Below the pieces are notes generated by a model, which was not told the origin of the DNA, made no database searches, and saw only the letters and a list, made by a program, of their open reading frames with translations. From contig CAKTZW010000123.1 of NCBI GenBank assembly GCA_934636065.1, positions 1 to 6,070 on the forward strand: DNA of 6,070 bases, given 5' to 3'. The translations under genes were made by a program, and so were the position numbers. How positions within the stretch are numbered: position 1 is the stretch's first letter; each line of letters begins with the position of its first letter. Shown piece after piece: positions 1 through 6,027 of this stretch. The DNA is from an uncultured Labedella sp. Its GTDB lineage: Bacteria; Actinomycetota; Actinomycetes; Actinomycetales; Microbacteriaceae.

Positions 1-1
1 G

Positions 2-322
2 GTCTTTGCCCCGATCCTCTGGAGCAACGCGCAGCGCCTCGCCCGGCGCGAGTTCGAGGCGACCATCCCGGCCTCGACGCGTGAGATGCGGGCCGAAATC
101 GACGCCGTGCGCGCCCGCGTGGAGGGCCAGAGCGGCTGGGAGGTCCTGGGCCCCACGGACTGCGTCAAGGCCCGCGCCAAGGACTACTTCCGCCGCCATG
201 TTATGGTCAAGTCCCCCGTGGACGCCGACCTCGGCGGCGTGCTCGGCGCAGCTGCGGCCTCCCTCGGGCCGCTCAAGGGTATTAACATGTCAGTGGACAT
301 CGACGCCTACGACATGATGTAG
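2..322 (+). CDS. priA: Primosomal protein N' (PriA-type replication restart helicase), C-terminal fragment
   Basis: The frame is open from the window edge to a TAG at 320-322, giving the last 106 residues of a longer protein. The core of the match is 'WEVLGPTDCVKARAKDYFRRHVMVK' split as WEVLGP, then CVKARAKDYFRRHVMVK, and a C-terminus ending SVDIDAYDMM. This follows the known PriA C-terminal pattern: VLGP, a short basic stretch with R-x-K-D-x-[YF]-R, a hydrophobic strand, and an acidic end of the type I-D-x-[ND]-P-Y-x-M. PriA is the cytoplasmic 3'-to-5' helicase that reloads the replisome at stalled forks; this fragment is its C-terminal domain, and the helicase motifs lie upstream of the window. 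The first 25 residues are only weakly diagnostic. The frame hits an in-frame TAA at 362-364 after the stop, so it is not fused to the next gene. The style resembles Coriobacteriia or Firmicutes PriA more than the actinomycete sequence further right; that taxonomic reading is inference. Confidence 0.8.
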   Translation, partial: VFAPILWSNAQRLARREFEATIPASTREMRAEIDAVRARVEGQSGWEVLGPTDCVKARAKDYFRRHVMVKSPVDADLGGVLGAAAASLGPLKGINMSVDIDAYDMM

Positions 323-403
323 TGGACGGCGCGGACGCGGCACCCGGCGCGCCCGCCGCAGTAAGGAAGACCATGGCGCGGGCCCCGCCCGCCGCCATAC
401 ACG

Positions 404-410
404 AAAGGAG
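404..410 (+). promoter_or_regulatory. Strong Shine-Dalgarno site
   Basis: AAAGGAG lies 8 nt upstream of the ATG at 419. It is the best ribosome binding site on the + strand here and fixes the start of the next frame at 419 rather than at the in-frame ATG at 428. By gene order it may have originally served a peptide deformylase gene rather than the GH130 sequence that now follows. Confidence 0.75.
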
Positions 411-418
411 AGACCCGC

Positions 419-457
419 ATGGGCCTTATGGACGATATCGTGCTCGCACCCGACGAG
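419..457 (+). other. Possible 5' remnant of a peptide deformylase gene (def)
   Basis: The first 13 codons read MGLMDDIVLAPDE. Peptide deformylases commonly start with a short hydrophobic stretch followed by a P-D-x-R-L motif near residue 10 to 15, and def follows priA in many bacteria (the B. subtilis order is priA-def-fmt). The segment comes straight after a priA end and a strong ribosome binding site. No deformylase catalytic motif (GxGLAAxQ, EGCLS, HExDH) follows; the frame switches to GH130 sequence instead. The residues IVLAPDE (437-457) also fit GH130 enzymes at the equivalent point, so the exact join cannot be placed more narrowly than about 437-457. The assignment rests on 13 residues plus gene order. 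Confidence 0.45.
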
Positions 458-1267
458 CAGTGGGAGCACGGTCAGCGGAACGCCGGCGTCGAGGACCCGC
501 GCATCACGTTCCTCGAGCCGCTCGGGCTCCACGTGATGACGTACATCGCGTACGGACCGCTCGGGCCCAAGCCCGCGCTCGCGTACTCCCGCGACACGGT
601 CGAGTGGCACCGTCTCGGGCCGTTCCAGTTCTCCTACCAGCCGGAGCTCGCGACCGACCTGAACCTCTTCGCGAACAAGGACATCGTCTTCTTCCCCGAG
701 CTCGTCCCGGGCCCGGACGGCCGCCAGAGCATCGCGCTGCTGCACCGTCCGATGTGGGACCTCGACTGGCTGCGCCCCGGCGAGGGCGCCCGCCCGCCGG
801 CCGGCATCGACGAGGTCCGACCCTCGATCTGGATCGGCTACATCGACGTCGACGCCGCGAGGTCGGACCTCTCCGCCCTGACCCGTGTGCACGACTCGGC
901 CATGATCATCGGCCCCGAGATGGCCTACGAGACCGCGAAGATCGGCGCGGGACCGTCGCCGCTGCGCGTGCCGGAGGGGTGGCTCCTGCTGCACCACGGC
1001 GTCTCGGGCGCGACGCCGAAGGGATTCGAGCTGGCGCACGGCTCGCGCTACGCCGCCGGGGCGATCCTCCTCGATGCTGATGACCCGCAGCGCGTGATCG
1101 CCCGGTCGGCGGAACCGCTCCTCTCCCCGCAGACCGCCGACGAACTCCACGGGACCCTCGGCAACGTGGTGTTCCCGACGGCGGTCGAGGAGATCGGCGG
1201 ACGGACGTTCGTCTTCTACGGTATGGCGGACTCGTCCATCGGAGTGGCCGAGCTCACGCACCTCTGA
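419..1267 (+). CDS. GH130 family glycosidase/mannoside phosphorylase, N-terminally incomplete
   Basis: GH130 enzymes are five-bladed beta-propellers that mostly phosphorolyse beta-mannosidic linkages, releasing mannose 1-phosphate; some are hydrolases. The 282-residue frame shows family landmarks: GVEDPRIT (residues 23-30; the Asp of EDPR, D26, is the likely catalytic acid region), HVMTYIAYGPLGPKPALAYSRD, an NKD motif (86-88) and FFPE (91-94), LLHRPMWDL, LLHHGV (190-195) and a terminal NVVFPT...FVFYGMADSSIGVAEL. The Lys of NKD and the His of HHG match positions that bind phosphate in characterised phosphorylases, which favours phosphorolysis. Family members usually have roughly 75-100 further residues before EDPR, carrying the first blade with an NPA-type motif and an active-site Arg. 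These are absent, and an in-frame TAA at 362-364 rules out an upstream start. No signal peptide is present. Activity as encoded is doubtful; it may be a chimeric product or a pseudogene. Linkage specificity cannot be told. Confidence 0.85.
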   Translation: MGLMDDIVLAPDEQWEHGQRNAGVEDPRITFLEPLGLHVMTYIAYGPLGPKPALAYSRDTVEWHRLGPFQFSYQPELATDLNLFANKDIVFFPELVPGPDGRQSIALLHRPMWDLDWLRPGEGARPPAGIDEVRPSIWIGYIDVDAARSDLSALTRVHDSAMIIGPEMAYETAKIGAGPSPLRVPEGWLLLHHGVSGATPKGFELAHGSRYAAGAILLDADDPQRVIARSAEPLLSPQTADELHGTLGNVVFPTAVEEIGGRTFVFYGMADSSIGVAELTHL

Positions 1268-1278
1268 TCCGCCCGCAG

Positions 1279-1308
1279 AAGGGCCGCTCCCGATCGGGAG
1301 CGGCCCTT
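1279..1308. terminator. Bidirectional hairpin terminator between convergent genes
   Basis: This is a perfect 30-nt palindrome (arm AAGGGCCGCTCCCG, centre AT/GATC). It folds into a 13-bp GC-rich stem with a GAUC loop and has AA at the 5' end and TT at the 3' end. It begins 12 nt after the GH130 stop and ends 17 nt before the stop of the - strand lyase gene. It can therefore end transcription from both sides. There is no long T-tract, as is usual in high-GC actinobacteria. Confidence 0.8.
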
Positions 1309-1320
1309 CGTGCATGCACG
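1309..1320. repeat. 12-nt perfect palindrome abutting the terminator
   Basis: CGTGCATGCACG is its own reverse complement. It is directly adjacent to the 30-nt palindrome, so the convergent intergenic gap of 57 nt is mostly self-complementary. It could stack as a second small hairpin or be chance; function is unknown. Confidence 0.5.
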
Positions 1321-1324
1321 GGGC

Positions 1325-4300
1325 TCAGTCGGCGCGGCGACGCCGGACTCTCACGGCGACGCCTCCTGACACGAGGAGCAGGACCGCCAGGGCGAGCGCC
1401 CACGGCATCCACCCGAGATCACCGCCGGTCACGGGGAGCGTTCCGTCGCCGTCCGCGCCGGTGCCGCCCGATCCGTCCGGGCCGTCGGTCCCGCCGGATC
1501 CGCCCGACCCGGCGGGTTCCCCGGGAGTACCCGGGCTGCCCGGAGCGCCGGGGCCACCCGGATCTCCGGGATCGCCGGCGGCGGCGATCGACACCGACGT
1601 CGAGACGATGTCGGCCCCGTCGAGCATCACGACGATCGTGTGCTTCCCCGCATCCACGTCCGCCGGGACGGTACCCCGGAAGCGGAAGGTCCCGTCGTCC
1701 TCGGCGGTCACGGTTCCGAGATCCACCGGCGTGGACCGCAACTGGATGGTGTAGTCGCCACCGGCCTCGAACCCGGTCCCGGTGACGTCGATGCGTCCGC
1801 CGACCCGCGGTGAACCGTCCACCTCGACCTGCGGCTTCGCCGCCGGGGTGTCCTCGATCGTGACGCTCACGGGGGCCGATACCTCCGACCACCCGCCCGC
1901 GTTCTGAGCGCGGACCGTCACGGTGTACTCGCCGGCGTCGAGCCCGGCCACCGTTGCGGTCAGGACCGAACCCTCGGTCGTGACGACCCGGTCGCCCACG
2001 GCGACCTCGTAGGCGACGATCGAGGAGCCTCCCGCCGTCTCGGGGGCGGTCCACGTCACCTCCACGTCACCGCCCGACGCCGCCGCGACCACGTCGCGCG
2101 GTGCGCTCGGCACCGCGTCGCGGCGCACCAGTCCGGCGAGGGCCTCCTCGAGCGCGGTCGCCGCGGCGTCCACCCGTTCCTGAGCAGTGCCGGGCTCGGC
2201 GAACACGGCCTTGGCCGCCTCGAGCGCCGGGAGGAGCGGCTCCCAGCTGCCCGGCGTGTACTCCGTGCTGTCGAGTGCGTTCCCCGCAGCGATCTGCGCC
2301 TGCAACCGACCGACGTCGGCGACGACGGTGAGGTCGCACCAGGCGATCTCCGTGCCGCGCTCGTGCCGGATCCCCACGGTGGTGCCACCGGGCGCGTGCG
2401 TCGCGATGTCCACGTCGACGCGCCCGTCCGGAGACACCCGGACGTCACCCGACACCGTCGCCACGGCGTCATCGAGGGAGACGGCCTCGAACCGGTCACC
2501 GGGGCTCATCGGCGACACGGTGGCCGCGACCACGGCCGACCCGTCGCGCCCGCTCGAGACCGGCCCGGCGCACTCGAAGGTGTAGCCGCCGTAGAGCTCG
2601 AGCTCCCAGACGTTGAGGCCGTACTGCGTGGACGGGAGTCCCGACAGTCGCACGTACCGGACGTCGACCGCCGCGAAGTCGTGCGTGTGCGTGAGGCTCG
2701 GCTGGGCCGCCGTCACGCGCGCCATCGGGATCCAGGTCGTCCCATCGACCGACCCCTCGATGCGGTAATCCTTCGACGTCCCGGCCTCCCACGCGACGAC
2801 GGCCCGCGACACCGACTGCACGCTCCCGAGATCGACCTGCAGCCAATGCTCGGAGGCGGCCCGGGCCGACGACCACTTGGTCGAGCGGGAACCGTCCGTC
2901 GCCTTGGGCGCGGTGATCGTGGCGTTGTTCTGGTGGACGCTGTCGGCCGTCGTCGGTCGTCCGAGGGCGAGGTTGGGGTTCCCGGAGGGAACCGTCTTTG
3001 CGTCGGCGACGAGGCGGTCCGAGAAGACCTCGAACTCCCACAGGGACGGCCCGTAGTTGAGCGCGCGGGTGACGGTCTGCATGCGGACGTAGCGCGCACT
3101 CTGCCCGTCGAGCGTGATCACGTCGACGCCGCCGTCGCTCCCGGCGGACGGGGTGGCGTAGGCCTCGCGCCAGGTGCGGCCGTCGTCCGAGAGCCGGATC
3201 GTGTAGGTCTTGGCGAAGGCCGCCTCCCACGAGAGCCGCACGGTGGACACCGGTCGCGACTCCCCCAGGTCGACCTGCGCCCATGCACTGTCGGCGTTGT
3301 TGCCCCGCCAGCGGGTCTCCGGGTCGCCGTCGGCGGCCAGGTGGACGAGGTTGTAGCCCGCGTACCCCGACGCGCGCGTCGCGCTGTCGATCGCGAGGTT
3401 CACGCTCGAGGTCACCGACAGGTCGCGGATGCCGTAGGCCCCCGCGTCTCCCTCGAGGAGCAGCACGCGGACGTGTTCGGCCGGGGTCGGAGTGATCGTC
3501 ACCTCGTCGACGCCACCGTCGCCGTTCGTGACGTGTGACCGATCGGTCCAGTCGACGCCGTCCGGCGACGTCTGCACGACGTAGTCGGTGGCCGGAGCGT
3601 CGGCCCAGTCGATCGTCGCGGAGGTGACCCACGAGCCGCGCGGCAGTGCGACGGCCGCCCACTGGGTGCCGTCGGCGGCGGAACGCCAGACGGAGTCGGG
3701 ATCGTCGTCTCCGAGGGCGGCGACCGTCGAGCCGGACGCCGTGCTGCTCGCGGAGAGCGGCGAGACCTCCGGGAGGGCGCCGGCGGCGAGCGGCGCGGTG
3801 ACGGTCTTGCCCAGGTTCTCGCCGGATCCGAGCGTGAAGCGCCCCTGCCAGTCCTCGCCGGCCCCCGTCAGCGAGATGCCGACGGAGAGGCCGGGGCGGT
3901 CGGGGTTCGAGACGCTCACGACGGGCGTGTCGCCCCGCTCGTCGAGCACGACGATGCTCGGCTGGTCGACGGTGAGCCCGCGACCGTCGCCCAGGTCGAG
4001 TGAGCCGGCGTCGGAGAACACCGCCATGGTGACGCCCGCGTCGGCGTGCCGCACCGCCTGAATCGATGCGTCGTTGCGCAGCGTCGTCATTGCAGGTGCC
4101 GCCGCGTAGTCCTCGACCTGGTCGGGCGTCGCGGCCGGGAGCACCGTGTAGTCGTAGGTGGCGTCAGCCGGCTTCACCCCGTGGTCGACGTAGAGCGAGA
4201 ACGCGTCGCGACTGACGGTCTCGGCGCCGTCCCAGTTGCCCGACTGCGTCGTGTTCGAGACCTTCACGTCCTGCCCACCGGCGAAGACGTAGCCCACCTC

Positions 4301-5935
4301 GTCGTTGTAGGCCCAACCGGCGCCGCCGACGGCGGCCCCCTCGGTGCCCGCCTCGACCGCCCGGCCGTCGACGCTCGCGTTCTCCGTCGCCACCGCCTGG
4401 TTGATGGTCGTGTGGACCGGTGCGTCGCTCGTCGAGTCGATGCCCGCGCCGAGGGCGACCATGCCCTCGTCGAAGGAGAAGTAGCTCTTCTGGGCCGCGG
4501 TCCCGGCCGTGTCGAGGGTGATCACGCTCACGCCGTACTCGCCGTTCGACGCGCCGCCGGTGAAGCTGCCGCCGTCGCCGTTGCGTCCGCGGTTCTCGAA
4601 GCCGCGCTCGGTGCGCTTCTCGTCGGGCGCGGTGACGCCCGGGTAGTGCCACCAGTCGAAGGCCGGCCCGAGATCGAGGTACTCGCGGTTGTTGACCTGG
4701 ATGGCCGTTGAGCCCATCGCGTTCCAGTAGACCGGATTGCCGAGCTCGTCCCGGTACGGGGTGCGCAGTTCGGCCCCGAACGTGCGCGACGAGTTGAGAC
4801 GGGTGAAGATGCCGTAACCCTCCCGCAGGTGGGAGGAGAACTCGGATCGCCAGAAGTACTTGTTGCCGGTGACCCCGTTCGTCTCGGTCTCACCGAGCAC
4901 GCCGTCGAGCACGGCCTGATAGGCGGTCGCATAGAGGGCGTCCGTGCGCACCATCCGTTGCAGCGGCTCGATGAACTCGGAGGCGTGGCTCGTGACGTCG
5001 CTCACGGTCTTGGGCGGACGGTAGTTGAGGTAGAGCATCCCGATCTCACCGCGGATGAGCCACCGGGTGCCGCTGATGAAGTAGAAGGCGATCGAGTCGA
5101 GCTGCTCTCGCGTGAAGGCAAGACCGGTTCCCCTGGCGACGTCCGACCACAACGCGGCATAGGTGAACAGCACCATGCCGTAGCCCTCGCTGTACAGCTG
5201 CGCGCCGTGCGCCCAGAAGCTCGCGTCCGGCTGCACGGCCTCCTGGACGGTGCCGGAATGGTCGACCGCGATCGTGGCGACGATCGTCGCGAACCCCTCC
5301 TCGACCTTGTCGATGTCACCGGTGGAGAGGGCCTCGAAGATGTAGTTGGAGGTGCGCCAGGCCCCGTTCGCGCCGACCGGGTCGAGCTTGCCGGTGTTGT
5401 GGGTGAGGCTGACCTGGAAGGCGTCGTCGCTCAGCTGCGGACCGAGGAACATCGAGATCCGGCCCATGGCGATGGACTCGCCGATCTCCGTCTCCCACCA
5501 GTTCGTGTTACCGGGGTTCACCCGGCCCCAATGCAGGAGCGCGCGTTCGACGGCGTCGACGAGACGCTCGTCGCCGACCGCCGCGGACTCCGGATCCGTG
5601 TACGCCTGCGTCATCGCGAGCATGCGATACAGGGCGGTGTACGCGGACCAGACGCTCCCGTTGGCGGAGCTCGTGCGGTCGGCGTAGTCCACGTCCGACC
5701 ACGAGCCGTCGCCATTCTGCGAGGCGACGTAGTCGAGAGCCTCCGAGGTGCGGGCGAGATAGATGCCGTTGGCGATGATGATGTCGTCGCCCTGGCCGAG
5801 GTAGTACTCCTCCAGCCGATCGATGACGGTCGCGACGTCGTCCTCTGCCGCTGCAGACGCCGGAGCCGCGGTGAGAGCTGACGACCCGAGGACGAGGGTG
5901 ACGCTGAGGGCGATGAACGCGGTGAGACGTCTCAT
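1325..5935 (-). CDS. Secreted, LPXTG-anchored polysaccharide lyase family 8 (hyaluronate/chondroitin/xanthan lyase family)
   Basis: The product has 1536 residues. Layout: Sec signal peptide (1-28, basic MRR, hydrophobic core, ASA site); PL8 alpha-toroid (about 31-370); PL8 central and C-terminal beta-sandwich domains (about 371-715); three discoidin (F5/8 type C)-like modules (about 725-842, 843-972, 985-1118); a two-cysteine Ig-like domain (about 1119-1207); a FIVAR helical module (1208-1271); Fn3 (about 1276-1361); a second Ig-like domain (about 1367-1450); a collagen-like Gly-X-Pro stalk (1454-1474) and Gly/Ser/Asp linker; and LPVTG (1500-1504), a membrane helix (about 1508-1528) and RRRR. 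PL8 enzymes cut uronic-acid-containing polymers by beta-elimination. Visible landmarks are NWWETEIG (145-152, aromatic patch), N190 in GAN, H243 and Y252 in the HGAQLYSEGYG segment, R306 and E389, spaced as in characterised PL8 lyases. Substrate cannot be fixed; the HGxQL context leans to the chondroitin AC or xanthan lyase branch. The start at 5935 has a strong Shine-Dalgarno site and gives the signal peptide at once. The gene stands alone, convergent with the GH130 frame. Confidence 0.92.
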   Translation of the reverse strand: MRRLTAFIALSVTLVLGSSALTAAPASAAAEDDVATVIDRLEEYYLGQGDDIIIANGIYLARTSEALDYVASQNGDGSWSDVDYADRTSSANGSVWSAYTALYRMLAMTQAYTDPESAAVGDERLVDAVERALLHWGRVNPGNTNWWETEIGESIAMGRISMFLGPQLSDDAFQVSLTHNTGKLDPVGANGAWRTSNYIFEALSTGDIDKVEEGFATIVATIAVDHSGTVQEAVQPDASFWAHGAQLYSEGYGMVLFTYAALWSDVARGTGLAFTREQLDSIAFYFISGTRWLIRGEIGMLYLNYRPPKTVSDVTSHASEFIEPLQRMVRTDALYATAYQAVLDGVLGETETNGVTGNKYFWRSEFSSHLREGYGIFTRLNSSRTFGAELRTPYRDELGNPVYWNAMGSTAIQVNNREYLDLGPAFDWWHYPGVTAPDEKRTERGFENRGRNGDGGSFTGGASNGEYGVSVITLDTAGTAAQKSYFSFDEGMVALGAGIDSTSDAPVHTTINQAVATENASVDGRAVEAGTEGAAVGGAGWAYNDEVGYVFAGGQDVKVSNTTQSGNWDGAETVSRDAFSLYVDHGVKPADATYDYTVLPAATPDQVEDYAAAPAMTTLRNDASIQAVRHADAGVTMAVFSDAGSLDLGDGRGLTVDQPSIVVLDERGDTPVVSVSNPDRPGLSVGISLTGAGEDWQGRFTLGSGENLGKTVTAPLAAGALPEVSPLSASSTASGSTVAALGDDDPDSVWRSAADGTQWAAVALPRGSWVTSATIDWADAPATDYVVQTSPDGVDWTDRSHVTNGDGGVDEVTITPTPAEHVRVLLLEGDAGAYGIRDLSVTSSVNLAIDSATRASGYAGYNLVHLAADGDPETRWRGNNADSAWAQVDLGESRPVSTVRLSWEAAFAKTYTIRLSDDGRTWREAYATPSAGSDGGVDVITLDGQSARYVRMQTVTRALNYGPSLWEFEVFSDRLVADAKTVPSGNPNLALGRPTTADSVHQNNATITAPKATDGSRSTKWSSARAASEHWLQVDLGSVQSVSRAVVAWEAGTSKDYRIEGSVDGTTWIPMARVTAAQPSLTHTHDFAAVDVRYVRLSGLPSTQYGLNVWELELYGGYTFECAGPVSSGRDGSAVVAATVSPMSPGDRFEAVSLDDAVATVSGDVRVSPDGRVDVDIATHAPGGTTVGIRHERGTEIAWCDLTVVADVGRLQAQIAAGNALDSTEYTPGSWEPLLPALEAAKAVFAEPGTAQERVDAAATALEEALAGLVRRDAVPSAPRDVVAAASGGDVEVTWTAPETAGGSSIVAYEVAVGDRVVTTEGSVLTATVAGLDAGEYTVTVRAQNAGGWSEVSAPVSVTIEDTPAAKPQVEVDGSPRVGGRIDVTGTGFEAGGDYTIQLRSTPVDLGTVTAEDDGTFRFRGTVPADVDAGKHTIVVMLDGADIVSTSVSIAAAGDPGDPGGPGAPGSPGTPGEPAGSGGSGGTDGPDGSGGTGADGDGTLPVTGGDLGWMPWALALAVLLLVSGGVAVRVRRRRAD
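1424..1438 (-). other. LPVTG sortase sorting motif
   Basis: LPVTG at residues 1500-1504 is followed by GGDLGWMPW, a hydrophobic stretch of about 20 residues and RRRRAD. This is the standard cell-wall sorting signal of Gram-positive bacteria: sortase cuts between T and G and links the protein to the peptidoglycan precursor. No sortase gene is in the window. Confidence 0.9.
1514..1576 (-). repeat. Collagen-like G-X-P triplet stalk (7 triplets)
   Basis: Residues 1454-1474 of the lyase are seven consecutive Gly-X-Pro triplets (X = D, D, G, A, S, T, E). A Gly/Ser/Asp-rich linker follows up to the LPVTG sorting signal. In surface proteins such stretches span the cell wall so the enzyme projects outward. 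Seven triplets are few for a stable triple helix, so a flexible spacer is more likely. At DNA level this is a short 9-nt-unit repeat, likely to vary in length. Confidence 0.85.
2582..3763 (-). repeat. Three tandem discoidin (F5/8 type C)-like modules in the lyase
   Basis: Residues about 725-1118 hold three diverged copies of one fold. Modules 2 and 3 begin NLAIDSATRAS and NLALGRPTTADS and share a D-G-x-x-x-T-[RK]-W strand, W-[AL]-Q-V-D-L-G, W-E-A, a Y-x-I-x-x-S-x-D-G-x-x-W strand, and [YV]-V-R followed by a W-E-[FL]-E-[VL] ending. Module 1 keeps a similar Y-V-V-Q-T-S-P-D-G-V-D-W strand but has lost the W-x-Q-V-D-L-G consensus (it reads WAAVALP), so it is the most diverged. Such modules (CBM32-like) bind carbohydrate in secreted glycan-degrading enzymes; binding here is inferred. 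Confidence 0.8.
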
Positions 5936-5943
5936 TGGCGTGG

Positions 5944-5950
5944 CTCCTTT
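5944..5950 (-). promoter_or_regulatory. Shine-Dalgarno site of the lyase gene
   Basis: On the - strand this reads AAAGGAG, 8 nt before the ATG at 5935-5933. Together with the signal peptide starting at that ATG, it settles the start codon. Confidence 0.85.
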
Positions 5951-5951
5951 G

Positions 5952-5977
5952 CCGGTGTGCCGGAGGACTCCGGTGTG
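5952..5977 (-). promoter_or_regulatory. Leader dyad flanked by a direct repeat
   Basis: CCGGTGTG occurs at 5952-5959 and again at 5970-5977, a spacing of 18 bp. Between and overlapping them is the dyad CCGGAG-GA-CTCCGG (5960-5973). The set lies just upstream of the lyase ribosome binding site, so it could be a repressor operator or a small leader hairpin controlling expression. No known regulator motif is recognised. Confidence 0.4.
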
Positions 5978-5982
5978 AACGC

Positions 5983-6011
5983 ACGGTAAGAGAAAGGCGC
6001 TGCGCGTTCAG
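5983..6011 (-). promoter_or_regulatory. Weak candidate promoter of the lyase gene
   Basis: On the - strand, CTGAAC (6011-6006) and TACCGT (5988-5983) are separated by 17 nt, the preferred spacing for -35 and -10 boxes. Each matches only three of six consensus bases, and chance cannot be excluded. The predicted start would leave a leader of roughly 40 nt containing the 5960-5973 dyad. Confidence 0.25.
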
Positions 6012-6017
6012 CAGCGC
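5997..6017. repeat. Inverted repeat GCGCTGC/GCAGCGC
   Basis: There are seven-base perfect arms at 5997-6003 and 6011-6017 around a 7-nt centre. It overlaps the candidate -35 region of the lyase gene, a common place for an operator. Function is inferred from position only. Confidence 0.4.
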
Positions 6018-6027
6018 GGGGATGGGG

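Noticed and set aside
376..402. Imperfect inverted repeat between priA and the GH130 frame (ATGGCG ... CGCCAT)
   Set aside because: Only six outer base pairs match cleanly before mismatches, in very GC-rich sequence; not enough to call a terminator or regulator.
322..1080. 252-residue + strand frame overlapping the GH130 gene
   Set aside because: Arg/Pro/Ala-rich low-complexity translation in the wrong frame over convincing GH130 sequence.
290..1315. 341-residue open frame on the - strand opposite the GH130 gene
   Set aside because: It is extremely rich in Arg, Gly, Val and Asp with no recognisable domain, and lies wholly antisense to a frame with clear GH130 motifs. Long antisense frames are expected at this GC content.
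1314..1754. + strand frame with a collagen-like Pro/Gly repeat
   Set aside because: It is the reverse complement of the Gly-X-Pro stalk of the lyase; GGN and CCN codons produce a Pro/Gly repeat on both strands. It has no good ribosome binding site and ends in non-descript sequence.
2363..3538. 391-residue + strand frame antisense to the lyase discoidin modules
   Set aside because: Composition dominated by Arg, Gly, Val and Asp and no domain; the opposite strand encodes clear discoidin-like repeats.
4829..5881. 350-residue + strand frame antisense to the PL8 catalytic domain
   Set aside because: The - strand contains the PL8 catalytic motifs in this interval, so this is a GC-driven shadow.
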